A stretch of DNA of 64,000 nt from positions 13,259,501 through 13,323,500 of the forward strand of contig NZ_CP012673.1 in assembly GCF_002950945.1 (NCBI RefSeq). Reading direction: 5' to 3'. A program made the position numbers and the translations under genes. The notes under the pieces were generated by a model. The model saw only the letters and a list, made by a program, of their open reading frames with translations, was not told the origin of the DNA and searched no databases. Source of the DNA: Sorangium cellulosum. GTDB lineage: Bacteria; Myxococcota_A; Polyangia; Polyangiales; Polyangiaceae. This document shows, one piece after another, positions 26,584-36,721 of this stretch; position 1 is the stretch's first letter, and each line of letters begins with the position of its first letter.

Positions 26584-27518
26584 GCGCCGTGAAGACCGCC
26601 AAAACCCCCGCCACGGTCGACGAAACCCCCGCCACGGTCGGCGAGACCCCCGCCACGGTCGGCGAGGCCGCCCGCACGGCCTCGGACACGCCGCTGGAGC
26701 GGCAGATCGTGCGCCACGCCCGGTACGTTGTGCCGCTCGCGGTGCTCGTCCTCGCCGTCGTCGCGGGGCTCCTCTCGGGCCCGCCCGCGGTGATCCTCGT
26801 GCTCGCCGGGGGCGCCCTCGTCGGGGTGATCGCCATCCTCTGGGCGAGCCTCCGCGTGCTCGTCGGAGAGACGCCGCTGAGCGGGGCCGACGCCTACGCG
26901 CTCGGCGCGCCGAGCGCCGAGGAGGAGCAGAAGCAGGCCGTCCTGCGCGCGCTCAAGGACCTGGAGTTCGAGCGGAGCGTCGGGAAGATCAGCGACGAGG
27001 ACTACGCCGAGCTGGTCGCGAAGTACCGCGCCGAGGCGAAGCGGCTGCTCCGCCTGCTCGACGCCGGCGCGCAGCCGCGCCGCGATCAGGTCGCGGAGCT
27101 CGTGGCGAAGCGCCTCCGGCGGGCCGGGCTCCAGGGCGACGACGGCGTGCCCGCGGAGGCGGCGCCGGGCGAGGTCGCCGCCGCGGCGAGCGCGCTGGAA
27201 GGCGCCGCTGCGAAGGCGACATCGGCCAGGCGGAAGCAGGACGGCGCCGGGCAGGCGGCGGAGCTGGAGCGCGATCCGGAGCCGGCGACGGCGGCGGAAG
27301 GCGCGGGCGACAAGAGCGAGGAGGCTGCAGCGACGGAGGCGGGTGAATCGACGCGCGCCTCCGCGTGCGCGGTCTGCGGCACGGTGAACGATCACGACGC
27401 ATTGTTTTGCAAGAAGTGCGGGACGAGGCGCGCGCCGAGCGCGCCGCTGGCGGAGCAGGCGGCGCTGGACGAGGCCGCAGGCGGCGACGCCACGAACGAG
27501 AGCGGGAGGGCTTCGTGA
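26580..27518 (+). CDS. membrane zinc-ribbon protein of the ccm operon
   Basis: This 312-residue protein begins with three tandem copies of ETPATVG-like repeats (about residues 9-32), then two TM helices (about 48-95), then a cytosolic helical segment LKDLEFERSVGKISDEDYAE that resembles the CcmI-type linker. An Ala-rich region leads to a C-terminal zinc ribbon with Cys263, 266, 277 and 280 (CAVCG, CKKCG). It lies between ccmH-like and the next membrane protein with 4-nt overlaps, so a role in cytochrome c assembly is inferred. I know no named family with this order. Confidence 0.7.
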   Translation: MSAVKTAKTPATVDETPATVGETPATVGEAARTASDTPLERQIVRHARYVVPLAVLVLAVVAGLLSGPPAVILVLAGGALVGVIAILWASLRVLVGETPLSGADAYALGAPSAEEEQKQAVLRALKDLEFERSVGKISDEDYAELVAKYRAEAKRLLRLLDAGAQPRRDQVAELVAKRLRRAGLQGDDGVPAEAAPGEVAAAASALEGAAAKATSARRKQDGAGQAAELERDPEPATAAEGAGDKSEEAAATEAGESTRASACAVCGTVNDHDALFCKKCGTRRAPSAPLAEQAALDEAAGGDATNESGRAS

Positions 27519-29167
27519 TGCGCTGGACCAGGTGCGCCGCGCTGGCCGCGGTCGCCTCGCTGGGCGTGACCGCGGCGGCGCACGTTCAGGCGCAGCCCGC
27601 GGCTCCGGCGCAGCCCGCTGCGCCCGCGAAGCCGGCTGCGCCCCCCCAGGCCGCTGCGCCCGCGAAGCCCGCTGCTCCGGCGGCGCCCGCCGCTGCAGCG
27701 CAGCCGCCGGCGGCCAGCCAGGGCGCGGCGTCCCAGCACAGCCCCATGCCGCCGAAGAGCGCCACGGCCGGCGCGATCCCGAGCTCCGCGGCGGCTGCAG
27801 GAGCGGCGGACGCCGGTGCGGCCGATGCCGGCGCGCCCGGCGCTGCGGGCGCTCTGCCGCCGGGCCATCCCGAGGTCGGGCAGGAGCTGCCCTCGGGCCA
27901 CCCGCCGGTCGAGGCGGCACCGCAGGAGGGGAGGCCGCGGCGCGCGGAGCAGAACCTCTCCGGCCTGTTCGAGGCGCCCGAGGACGTGGTTCAAGACGTC
28001 CCGGGCCTTCCGCCCGGCGTCCTCGTGGTCACCGTGCAGGACGCGGACGGCAGGCCCGTGCCCCACACGAGCTTCGATCTCGACATCCTTCAGAGCTCGG
28101 TCGCCCGGGGTGACTCGCGCCAGCGCGTGACGAAGCAGACCAACGAGTCGGGCACCTTCCGCTTCGACGACCTCACGGTCGGCGCCGGCACGACCTACAG
28201 CATCTCGGTCACGCGCGACGGCGGCAAGTTCTCGCTGCCGCATTTCGGCCTCGGCGCCGAGGCCGGGAAGCGCGCCGTCCTCCACATCTACGACGTCTCG
28301 CCGGACGTGAACAACCTGCTCGTCGGGATGCAGGGCATCGTCTACCTCCAGCTCCGGCAGGACTCCATCCAGGTGGAGCAGCTGTTCCAGGTCTACAACC
28401 TCGGTCGGGTCGCCTGGCTGCCGGACGTCACGTTCGCGCTGCCGCCGAGCTACAAGGCGTTCAACAAGACCGACAGCATGGGTGAGGTGCGCTTCGACGA
28501 GGTGAAGGGCACGGGGGTCGCGCTGCGCGGCACCGTGCCTCCTGGCCGGCACGAGGGGCAGTACCGCTGGCAGGTCCCGCTCGACGAGGAGGAGCGCCAG
28601 ACCATCCGCATCGAGCTGCCGCCGCGCATGGCCCAGATGCGGGTGATGGCCGAGGCGTCGAAGTCCATGACGCTCACGGTCGCGGGCTTCCCGGCCTCGC
28701 AGCGCGTCCAGAACCGCGACGGCAAGAAGATCCTGATTACCGAGAAGCAGAGCATGCGCACCGACGGCGGGATGAGGACGCTCGAGATCACGCTGGGTGG
28801 GCTCCCGACGCCGGGCCCAGGCCGGTGGCTCGCGCTGGTCCTGGCCGGCGCGACCGTGGTCGCCGGCGCCGCGGTGAACTTCGCCCGGCGTCGCGACGAG
28901 GAGCGCGGGCCCGACGAGGAGGAGCGGCGGGAGCTGCTCGAGGCGCGGGACGCCTTGCTCGACGAGTTCGTGGAGCTCGAGCGGGCGCGGCAGCGGGGCG
29001 ACATCGGCCCGAAGACCTACGAGCGCGTCCGGACGGCGCTCCTCGACGCGCTGGCGCGCATCGTGGGCATGATCGAGGCGGGGGCTCCGCCCAAGAAGGC
29101 CGCAGCGGGCTCTGGCGGGGCGGGCAACACCCGCAAGGCGGGCGCTGCCGCCTCGCCGCGCCCCTGA
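27518..29167 (+). CDS. ccm-operon membrane protein with Ala/Pro-rich periplasmic region
   Basis: This 549-residue protein has a signal peptide (about 1-26), an Ala/Pro/Gln low-complexity stretch (about 27-110), and a periplasmic beta-sandwich (VLVVTVQDADGRPVPHTSFD) followed by more strands, then one TM helix (about 431-450, LALVLAGATVVAGAAV) and a cytosolic helical tail LLDEFVELERARQRGDIGPK, like the linker of the preceding zinc-ribbon gene. GTG three bases upstream is an in-frame alternative and overlaps the previous stop. It probably forms a complex with CcmF/CcmH, by operon context only. Confidence 0.65.
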   Translation: MRWTRCAALAAVASLGVTAAAHVQAQPAAPAQPAAPAKPAAPPQAAAPAKPAAPAAPAAAAQPPAASQGAASQHSPMPPKSATAGAIPSSAAAAGAADAGAADAGAPGAAGALPPGHPEVGQELPSGHPPVEAAPQEGRPRRAEQNLSGLFEAPEDVVQDVPGLPPGVLVVTVQDADGRPVPHTSFDLDILQSSVARGDSRQRVTKQTNESGTFRFDDLTVGAGTTYSISVTRDGGKFSLPHFGLGAEAGKRAVLHIYDVSPDVNNLLVGMQGIVYLQLRQDSIQVEQLFQVYNLGRVAWLPDVTFALPPSYKAFNKTDSMGEVRFDEVKGTGVALRGTVPPGRHEGQYRWQVPLDEEERQTIRIELPPRMAQMRVMAEASKSMTLTVAGFPASQRVQNRDGKKILITEKQSMRTDGGMRTLEITLGGLPTPGPGRWLALVLAGATVVAGAAVNFARRRDEERGPDEEERRELLEARDALLDEFVELERARQRGDIGPKTYERVRTALLDALARIVGMIEAGAPPKKAAAGSGGAGNTRKAGAAASPRP

Positions 29168-29195
29168 GGCGGGGCCGGCGCGGCCCGTCGGATCG

Positions 29196-30071
29196 ATGCC
29201 GGGCTGGAAGGCCGGTCTCGCGGCGGTCGCGGCGCTCCTGATCCTCGGCGGCGTCGTCCTGCTCGCCCGCTCGCGCGCGGGGCCGCCGGCGCGCTGTGCG
29301 CCCGGGATGGTCCCGCTCGGCCCGCGCTGCTGCGGGGAGGGCCAGCGCCTCGAGGCCGGCCGCTGCGCAGGAGCGCCGGGCCGCTGCGCTGCCCCCCTCA
29401 CGCCGACCCCCGCGGGCTGCGCGGCGCCGAGCGCGACCGTGCCCATCGGCGCCGGGACACTGCGCCTCGGGCCGAGCGACTGGGAGGCGCAGGGCGTCGT
29501 CGGCGCTGCCCGTGAGGTGTTCGTGCCGGCGTTCTCCCTCGACGCCTTCGAGGTCACCGAGCAGCGTTACGCCGCCTGCGTGGCCGCCGGGGAGTGCCCG
29601 CCGCTGCCGCTGCGCGGGGAGCTGGGCGTCCCCATCGCCGGAGTCACCCTCGACGAGGCCGCCCGCTACTGCGCCTTCGCGGGCGGCTCGCTCCCCACGC
29701 GCGATCAGCTGGCCTTCGCCGCCGCGGGCCCGTCGGGCCGCCGTTATCCCTGGGGTGACACCGGCGCGGTCTGCCGGCGCGTCGCCTTCGGCCTGAAGGC
29801 GGGCCCGTGCGGATGGGGCGCGACAGGCCCGGAGCTCGCCGGCTCACACCCTGACGGCGCCGCTGCCCACGCGGGCGGACGCCTCTTCGATCTGGCCGGC
29901 AATGTCGCCGAGTGGGCCACCCCCGATCTCCCCGGCGACACGATCTCGGGAATTCACGGCGGATCGTGGGCGGACGGGGCAGCGGCGGCGCTCCGCACCT
30001 GGAATCGACGGCTTGTCCCTGTATCCACCCGTGCGCCGGATATCGGATTCCGGTGCGCCTATCCGCCCTGA
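29196..30071 (+). CDS. FGE/SUMF1-type membrane protein
   Basis: This 291-residue protein has one N-terminal TM or signal anchor (about 5-25), then a Cys/Pro-rich segment, then a formylglycine-generating-enzyme-like fold: FSLDAFEVTEQRYAACVAAG (near residue 105), LPTRDQLAFAAAGPSGRRYP, then WGD, RLFDLAGNVAEWA, GIHGGSW and IGFRCAYPP. Many relatives are non-catalytic or modify protein partners. The two active-site Cys of true FGE are not recognisable. Likely periplasmic. Follows the ccm genes by 28 bp. Confidence 0.8.
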   Translation: MPGWKAGLAAVAALLILGGVVLLARSRAGPPARCAPGMVPLGPRCCGEGQRLEAGRCAGAPGRCAAPLTPTPAGCAAPSATVPIGAGTLRLGPSDWEAQGVVGAAREVFVPAFSLDAFEVTEQRYAACVAAGECPPLPLRGELGVPIAGVTLDEAARYCAFAGGSLPTRDQLAFAAAGPSGRRYPWGDTGAVCRRVAFGLKAGPCGWGATGPELAGSHPDGAAAHAGGRLFDLAGNVAEWATPDLPGDTISGIHGGSWADGAAAALRTWNRRLVPVSTRAPDIGFRCAYPP

Positions 30072-30186
30072 GCTCTCCGGAGCTCCGCTGGCGGGTCGCG
30101 GTGGGGCAGGGGGGCACCTCCCGGCCGCAAAACACTCCGGAAACACGCTCCTCTCGCTCCGGATTGGGTTACAGTCCCCCCTCCCA

Positions 30187-31428
30187 ATGACTGTCGCGCT
30201 TCTCTCGATCGGGACCGAGCTCACCCGGGGCGAGATCATCAACACCAACGCGGCCTGGCTCGCCGCCGAGCTCACCGCAGCGGGTTTCACGGTCAGCGAG
30301 GCCAACACGGTCGACGACGACGTCGACCGCATCGCCGCCGCGGTCCGCCAGCTCGCGGGCGCGCACCGCCTGGTGATCGCCACCGGCGGGCTCGGCCCGA
30401 CGACCGATGATCTCACCGCGCTTGCCGCCGCCCGCGCGACGGGCACCGACCTTGTGCGAGACGAGAGCACGCTGCTCGCCATTCGCCGCCGCGTCGAGGG
30501 CCGCGGCAAGGTGATGAACGCCGGCCACGAGAAGCAGGCCGAGGTGCCTGCCGGGTCCGAGATCCTCCCGAACTCCGCCGGGACGGCGCCTGGCTTCGGG
30601 ATCCACCTTGGCGAGTCCACGGTCTTCTTTCTCCCGGGCGTCCCGCGCGAGATGAAGAGCATGTTCGCCGAGCAGGTGCTGCCGCGCGTCCGCCCCGCCG
30701 CCCCGAACAACACCTTCCAGGTCCGCCTGCGCACCTATGGTCTGCCCGAGTCCGCGCTCGGTGAGCTCCTGAACGGCGTCGAGGAGGCCCACCCCGGCAT
30801 CACGCTCGGTTACCGGGTGCATTACCCGGAGGTGGACGTGAAGGTCCACGCCCGCGCCGCCACGCACTCGATGGCGCACGAGCTCGCCCTGAAGGCGACG
30901 GCCGAGGCCCGCGGCCGGCTCGGCACGGCCGTGTACGGCGAGGGGGACGACGCCTTCCCGGAGATGGTCGGGCGCGCCGTGCGCGCGCGCGGCTGGCGGC
31001 TCGCCGTGTCGGAGTCGTGCACGGGCGGGCTCATCTCACACCTGCTCACGAGTTATCCGGCGAGCGATTACCTGGTTGGCGCCGCGGTCACCTACGCCAA
31101 CAGCGCCAAGACGCGGCTGCTCGGCGTCGCCGAGGACACCTTGCGCGGCCACGGCGCCGTGTCGGCCGAGGTCGCTGCCGAGATGGCCCAGGGTGCCCGC
31201 CGTCTCTGCGAGGTCGACGTCGCCATCTCGGTCACGGGCATCGCCGGCCCGACGGGCGGCACGGCGACCAAGCCGGTCGGCCTTTGCTACTGGGCCGTCT
31301 CGCATCCCGGCGGCCTGGTCGTCCGCGATCGCGTGTTCTCGGGCGATCGCGAGGAGGTCCAGCTCGGCGCCGCCTACGCCGTCCTGGACCTCCTCCGCCG
31401 CATCGCCGGCAACCTGCCCGAGCGCTGA
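30187..31428 (+). CDS. cinA: CinA family protein
   Basis: This 413-residue two-domain protein has an N-terminal MoCF-type domain (LLSIGTELTRGEIINTNAAW, IATGGLGPTTDDLT, FFLPGVPREMKSMF) and a C-terminal CinA nicotinamide-mononucleotide deamidase domain (VSESCTGGLISHLLTSYP, YANSAKTRLLGV, SVTGIAGPTGGT, KPVGLCYW). Family length is about 410. It is known in NAD recycling and in competence regulation. No overlap with neighbours; it converges on clpB. Confidence 0.95.
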   Translation: MTVALLSIGTELTRGEIINTNAAWLAAELTAAGFTVSEANTVDDDVDRIAAAVRQLAGAHRLVIATGGLGPTTDDLTALAAARATGTDLVRDESTLLAIRRRVEGRGKVMNAGHEKQAEVPAGSEILPNSAGTAPGFGIHLGESTVFFLPGVPREMKSMFAEQVLPRVRPAAPNNTFQVRLRTYGLPESALGELLNGVEEAHPGITLGYRVHYPEVDVKVHARAATHSMAHELALKATAEARGRLGTAVYGEGDDAFPEMVGRAVRARGWRLAVSESCTGGLISHLLTSYPASDYLVGAAVTYANSAKTRLLGVAEDTLRGHGAVSAEVAAEMAQGARRLCEVDVAISVTGIAGPTGGTATKPVGLCYWAVSHPGGLVVRDRVFSGDREEVQLGAAYAVLDLLRRIAGNLPER

Positions 31429-31439
31429 CCGCCCGCGCG

Positions 31440-34049
31440 TCAGTTCGGCGCTGCGCGCGTGAACGACAGCGCCGCGCCGCCCCGGTCGATCTGCACCGTG
31501 TCGCCCTGCTTGAACTCGCCGCCGAGGATCCGCTTCGCGAGCTCGTCCTCGATGCTCCGCTGGATGGCGCGCTTCAGCGGCCTTGCGCCGTACTGCGGAT
31601 CCCACCCCTGCTCGATGAGGTAGCCCTTCGCCTCGGACGAGATGGTGAACAGCAGCCCGCGTCGCTCCAGGCGCCTCCTCAGCAGGTCGAGCTGGATGTC
31701 GACGATCTTCTCCATCTGCTCGCGCCCCAGCCGCCGGAACACGATGAGATCGTCGAGGCGGTTCAGGAACTCCGGCCGGAAGTGCTTCCGCACCTCCTCG
31801 ACGACCACCTTCCTCACGAGCTCCGCCTTGTCGTCGGCGGACAGGTTGGTCCGCTCCTCGACCGCCGCCGCCGCCGGCGTCCCAAGGTTGGATGTCAGGA
31901 TGATGATCGTGTTCTTGAAGTCGACCGTGTGCCCCTGCCCGTCGGTCAGGCGTCCATCGTCGAGCACCTGGAGCAGCGTATTCCAGATGTCCGGGTGCGC
32001 CTTCTCGATCTCGTCGAACAGCACCACGCTGTACGGCCGCCGCCGCACCGGCTCCGTGAGCTGACCGCCCTCCTCGTAGCCCACGTACCCGGGCGGCGCG
32101 CCGATCAGGCGAGCCACCGCGTGGCGCTCTCCGTACTCGCTCATATCGAGCCGCACCATCGCCCGCTCGTCGTCGAACAGGATCTCGGCGAGCGCGCGCG
32201 CGAGCTCGGTCTTCCCGACGCCGGTCGGCCCGAGGAACAGGAACGATCCGATCGGCCGCCGCTCGTCGCCGAGGCCCGCCCTCGAGCGCCGGATCGAGTT
32301 CGCCACGGCGCGGAGCGCGTCCTCCTGCCCGACCACGCGCCGGCGCAGCTCCTCCTCGAGGCGCAGCAGCTTCTGCATCTCGCTCTCGAGCATCTTGGAC
32401 ACCGGGATCCCGGTCCACTTCGAGACCACCGCCGCGATGTCCTCGTCCGTGACCTCCTCCTTCAGGTAGCTCTGCTTCGACTGCACCTGCGCGAGCGTGC
32501 CGCGGATCGACTCCAGCTGCTTCTCGATCTCGGGGATCTTCCCGTAGTGGATCTCGGCGGCGCGCCCGAGATCACCGGCCCGCTTCAGGCGTTCTTCCTC
32601 GAGCCTGAGCTCCTCGATCTGCGGCTTCAGCTTGCGCAGCTCCGAGATGAGCTCCTTCTCGCGCATCCACTGCGCCCGCATCGCGTCGCGGTGCCCCTGG
32701 AGCTCGGCGATCTCACGCCGCACCTCGTCGAGGCGCGCCTTGCTCGCCCGGTCGCTCTCGCGCTTGAGCGCCTGCTCCTCCATCTGCAGCTTCAGCAGGT
32801 CGCGCTCGACCTGATCGATCGGCGTGGGCAGGCTGTCGATCTCCATGCGGATCTTCGACGCCGCCTCGTCCACGAGGTCGATGGCCTTGTCCGGCAGGAA
32901 CCGCTCGGTGATGTAGCGGTTCGACAGGACCGACGCCGCCACGAGCGCTGCGTCCTGGATGCGGATGCCGTGGTGGACCTCGTACTTCTCCTTGAGCCCC
33001 CGGAGGATCGCGATGGTGTCCTCGACGCTCGGCTGCTCCACGAGCACCTGCTGGAACCGCCGCTCCAGCGCCGCGTCCTTCTCGATCCGCTTCCGGTACT
33101 CGTCGAGCGTGGTCGCGCCGATGCACCGGAGCTCGCCGCGCGCGAGCGCCGGCTTCAGCATATTCGCCGCGTCCATGGCGCCCTCGGCCGCGCCGGCGCC
33201 CACCAGGGTGTGGAGCTCGTCGATAAACAGGATGATGCGCCCGTTCGAGCCCTCGATCTCCTTGAGCACCGCCTTGAGCCGGTCCTCGAACTCGCCGCGG
33301 AACTTCGATCCTGCGACCATGGCGGCGAGGTCGAGCGCCGCGATGGTCTTGTCCTTCAGCGACTCGGGCACGTCGCCCCCGACGATCCGGTGCGCGATGC
33401 CCTCGACGATGGCTGTCTTGCCGACGCCGGGCTCGCCGATGAGCACCGGGTTGTTCTTGGTGCGGCGTGACAGCACCTGGATCACGCGGCGGATCTCCTC
33501 ATCCCGCCCGATCACCGGGTCGATCTTCCCCTGCCGGGCGAGCTTCGTGAGGTCGCGCGTGTACTTCTCGAGCGCCTGGAACTTCCCCTCCGGGTCCCGG
33601 TCCGTCACGCGCTGGTTGCCGCGCACCGACGCGAGCGCCGCGAGGAGCTTGTCGTACGAGAGCCCCTGCCGCTCGAAGATCGACTGGATCTCCTTGTCGG
33701 TCTTCACCCCGGCGAGCAGCACGTGCTCTGTCGAGATGTACTCGTCCTTGAGCGCCTTCGCCTCGTCTTCGGCCTTTTGCAGGACGGCGAGCGCGCGCCG
33801 CGACAGGTTCGGATCGGCGCCGCCGCTCACGCGAGGATAGGTGTCGATCTTCGCGTCGAGGAGGCGCAGCAAGCCCGCCGGATCGGCGCCTGCTTTCTGC
33901 ACCAAGGGAGCGCCGACGCCGCCGTCCTGGTCGACGATCGCCCGCACAAGGTGCTCGGGATAGAGCTCGGGGTTGCCCCGTCGGCTGCCGAAGTCGACAG
34001 CCTCTCGCACGGCCTCTTGGGCCTTCGTCGTCATTCGCTCGATTCTCAT
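31440..34049 (-). CDS. clpB: ATP-dependent chaperone ClpB
   Basis: This 869-residue disaggregase is close to the family length. Clp N-domain repeats start near residue 10 (EAVREAVDFGSRRGNPELYP). NBD1 has Walker A GEPGVGKT (about 205-212), IGRDEEIRR and the coiled-coil M-domain (about 390-530, EIAELQGHRDAMRA). NBD2 carries Walker A GPTGVGKT (about 603-610) and the YVGYEEGGQLTEPVRR pore loop. It solubilises aggregates with DnaK in the cytosol. The start ATG is preceded by GAGGTG; an internal ATG at residue 6 is an alternative. Confidence 0.97.
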   Translation of the reverse strand: MRIERMTTKAQEAVREAVDFGSRRGNPELYPEHLVRAIVDQDGGVGAPLVQKAGADPAGLLRLLDAKIDTYPRVSGGADPNLSRRALAVLQKAEDEAKALKDEYISTEHVLLAGVKTDKEIQSIFERQGLSYDKLLAALASVRGNQRVTDRDPEGKFQALEKYTRDLTKLARQGKIDPVIGRDEEIRRVIQVLSRRTKNNPVLIGEPGVGKTAIVEGIAHRIVGGDVPESLKDKTIAALDLAAMVAGSKFRGEFEDRLKAVLKEIEGSNGRIILFIDELHTLVGAGAAEGAMDAANMLKPALARGELRCIGATTLDEYRKRIEKDAALERRFQQVLVEQPSVEDTIAILRGLKEKYEVHHGIRIQDAALVAASVLSNRYITERFLPDKAIDLVDEAASKIRMEIDSLPTPIDQVERDLLKLQMEEQALKRESDRASKARLDEVRREIAELQGHRDAMRAQWMREKELISELRKLKPQIEELRLEEERLKRAGDLGRAAEIHYGKIPEIEKQLESIRGTLAQVQSKQSYLKEEVTDEDIAAVVSKWTGIPVSKMLESEMQKLLRLEEELRRRVVGQEDALRAVANSIRRSRAGLGDERRPIGSFLFLGPTGVGKTELARALAEILFDDERAMVRLDMSEYGERHAVARLIGAPPGYVGYEEGGQLTEPVRRRPYSVVLFDEIEKAHPDIWNTLLQVLDDGRLTDGQGHTVDFKNTIIILTSNLGTPAAAAVEERTNLSADDKAELVRKVVVEEVRKHFRPEFLNRLDDLIVFRRLGREQMEKIVDIQLDLLRRRLERRGLLFTISSEAKGYLIEQGWDPQYGARPLKRAIQRSIEDELAKRILGGEFKQGDTVQIDRGGAALSFTRAAPN

Positions 34050-34222
34050 GGCACCTCGAAGCTAAGGCGCCCCCCTCGGCTAGCAAGGGCCCGGCCAAGC
34101 AAGCGGCTTGCCAGGATAACGAGCGAACACGGCAGTCAGTGGACCCCGCGCCGGCGCGACGCCGGGTCCGGCGACGGAGGCGCGCGCGTTCGCGCCGCCT
34201 CGGTGCCGGCGTCCCGGGCGTG

Positions 34223-36721
34223 TCAGATATCGAGGTTCTTCACGTTGAGCGCGTTCTGCTCGATGAAGTTGCGCCGCGGCTCGACCTGATCCCCCATGAG
34301 GATCGTGAAGAGCTCGTCGGTCTTCACCGCGTCGTCGATGCGGACCTGGAGGAGCGTCCGCGCGTCCGGGTTCATCGTCGTTTCCCAGAGCTCGTCCGCG
34401 TTCATCTCGCCGAGGCCCTTGTACCGGCTGATCGAGATGCCCTTCTTGCCCCGTTCTTCCAGGTAGTCGACGAGCGCCTCCCCGTTCTCGATGGTGTCCT
34501 CGCCGCTCGAGGTGCGGGCCCGGTAGGGGGGCGCGCCGACGGAGCGCAGGTCCTGCTCGATGGACCAGGCCTCCTGGTACTCCGGCGAGCCCACGAGATC
34601 CCAGTCGATGACGCTCCTCCGCGCGCTCGCGCCCGGGCGCGGCACGACCTCGATCCGGCTCGTGCCGTGCTCGGTGTCCCGGGGCGTCGCCAGCGTGAGC
34701 GGGAACAGGTCCGGATACCGCTGCTTCAGGTAGGCGCGGAGCGCGTCCGCGGCCTCGGCGACCTTCTTCGTCTCCCGCAGATCGTCCCGTCCGAGGCCGC
34801 TCGATCGCAGCACGGCCGCCACGATCCGCGCGTCACAGCGCTTGTCGATGTTGGAGAGCACCGCGCGGAACCGCTTCAGCCGCTGCGCGAGCCGGTAGAG
34901 CGGCTGCCCCGCGACGCCGCTCTGGGCGCCGCTCGCGACGAGCTCCATCCCGTCCACCGCGTTGCCCACGAGGAACTCGTCGAGCGCGGCCTGGTCCTTC
35001 AGGTAGAGGTCCCGCTTGCCCTTGCGCACGCGGTAGAGCGGCGGCTGCGCGATGTAGAGATACCCCTTCTCCATGATCTCCGGCATCTGCCGGAAGAAGA
35101 AGGTCAGCAGCAACGTGCGGATGTGGGAGCCGTCGACGTCGGCGTCCGTCATCAGGATGATCTTGTGGTACCGCAGCTTGTCGATCTCGAACCCGCCGGC
35201 GTCGTTGATCCCGCAGCCGAGGGCGGTGATCAGCGTGCCGACCTCGGCGGAGCTCAGCATGCGGTCGAGCCGCGCCCGCTCCACGTTCAGGATCTTGCCC
35301 TTCAGGGGGAGGATCGCCTGGAAGTGCCGGTCGCGGCCCATCTTGGCGCTGCCCCCGGCGCTCTCGCCCTCGACGATGTAGATCTCGCTCTTCTCCGGGT
35401 CCTTCGACTGGCAGTCGGCGAGTTTGCCCGAGAGCGACGTCACGTCGAGCGAGCCTTTGCGGATCACCTCGCGCGCCTTGCGGGCCGCCTCGCGCGCCTT
35501 GGCCGCGACGACCGCCTTCTCGATGATCTTCTTCGCGCTCTGCGGGTTCTCCTCGAAGTACTGCCCGAGCTTGTCGCTGACGACGGCCTCGACGATGCCT
35601 TTGACCTCGCTGGAGACGAGCTTGGATTTCGTCTGCGAGTCGAACGACGGGTCCGGGTGCTTGATGCTGAGCACACACGTCAGCCCCTCGCGCGCGTCCT
35701 CGCCCTGGAGGCCCTGCTTGAGCTCCTTGAAGAGGTTGTGCGCGCTCCCGTAGTTGTTGATGGTCTTCGTGAGCGCGGCGCGGAGCCCGGTGAGGTGGGT
35801 GCCCCCGTCCTTGTTGTGGACGTTGTTCGTGTAACAGAAGATCGCCTCGGTGTACGAGCCGTTCCACTGCAGCGCGACCTCCACGCCGACCGGCGGCGAC
35901 GCCGCGCTCCCGCGGCCGTTTCCGCCCTCGCCCGGGGCGCCGAGCTCGTGCTGCGTGACGAAGCTGATCACCTCGTCGTGAATCGGCTCCTTGGTCTTGT
36001 TGAGGAGCGCCACGAACTCCGCAATGCCGCCCCTGTAAACGTAGGCTTCCGCCCGCCCGTCCGGGCGCTGGTCGTCGAGGTGGATGACGAGCCCGGCGTT
36101 CAGGAAGGCGAGCTCCCGCAGGCGGCTCGCGAGGATGTCGAAGCTGAAGTCGACCGTGCTGAAGATGACCGGGTCGGGCTTGAAGGTGATCTTCGTCCCC
36201 GTCTTGTCGGTCACCCCGATCGCCTTGAGCGGCGCAACGGGGGCGCCCCGGGCGTACTCCTGGAACCAGACCTTTCCTTCGCGCCTGATCTCGAGCTTGA
36301 GCCACTCGCAGACGGCGTTCACGGCGCTCACGCCGACGCCGTGCAGGCCGGCAGAGACCTTGTAGCTGGAGTTGTCGAACTTGCCGCCGGCGTGGAGGAC
36401 GGTCATGACGACCTCCGCGGCGCTCACGCCCTTCGCGTGCATCCCGACCGGGATCCCGCGGCCGTTGTCCTCGATCGAGACCGAGCCGTCGAAGTGGACG
36501 GTGAGCCTGATCTCGGAGCAGACGCCGGCGAGGTGCTCATCGACGGCGTTGTCCACGACCTCCCAGACGAGGTGATGCAGCCCCGATCCGTCGTGCACAT
36601 CGCCGATGTACATGCCGGGGCGCTTTCGCACCGCTTCAAGGCCCTCGAGCGCCGTGATGCTGTGGGCGTCGTACGAGGGCTTGGTGAGGTCGGTCGACTG
36701 GGTGAGGGTGGGTTCCGTCAT
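34223..36721 (-). CDS. gyrB: DNA gyrase subunit B
   Basis: This 832-residue protein has the GHKL ATPase domain (GLEAVRKRPGMYIGDV, VVDNAVDE, NGRGIPVGMHA, AGLHGVGVSAVNAV), a transducer, and the TOPRIM metal site EGESAGGSAKMGRD (near residue 450) with MTDADVDGSHIR. It keeps the extra domain found in proteobacterial GyrB between TOPRIM and the tail, hence the length over 800, and ends with the family QNALNVKNLDI. It forms A2B2 with GyrA for negative supercoiling. The start is the second ATG of the longer frame. Confidence 0.97.
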   Translation of the reverse strand: MTEPTLTQSTDLTKPSYDAHSITALEGLEAVRKRPGMYIGDVHDGSGLHHLVWEVVDNAVDEHLAGVCSEIRLTVHFDGSVSIEDNGRGIPVGMHAKGVSAAEVVMTVLHAGGKFDNSSYKVSAGLHGVGVSAVNAVCEWLKLEIRREGKVWFQEYARGAPVAPLKAIGVTDKTGTKITFKPDPVIFSTVDFSFDILASRLRELAFLNAGLVIHLDDQRPDGRAEAYVYRGGIAEFVALLNKTKEPIHDEVISFVTQHELGAPGEGGNGRGSAASPPVGVEVALQWNGSYTEAIFCYTNNVHNKDGGTHLTGLRAALTKTINNYGSAHNLFKELKQGLQGEDAREGLTCVLSIKHPDPSFDSQTKSKLVSSEVKGIVEAVVSDKLGQYFEENPQSAKKIIEKAVVAAKAREAARKAREVIRKGSLDVTSLSGKLADCQSKDPEKSEIYIVEGESAGGSAKMGRDRHFQAILPLKGKILNVERARLDRMLSSAEVGTLITALGCGINDAGGFEIDKLRYHKIILMTDADVDGSHIRTLLLTFFFRQMPEIMEKGYLYIAQPPLYRVRKGKRDLYLKDQAALDEFLVGNAVDGMELVASGAQSGVAGQPLYRLAQRLKRFRAVLSNIDKRCDARIVAAVLRSSGLGRDDLRETKKVAEAADALRAYLKQRYPDLFPLTLATPRDTEHGTSRIEVVPRPGASARRSVIDWDLVGSPEYQEAWSIEQDLRSVGAPPYRARTSSGEDTIENGEALVDYLEERGKKGISISRYKGLGEMNADELWETTMNPDARTLLQVRIDDAVKTDELFTILMGDQVEPRRNFIEQNALNVKNLDI

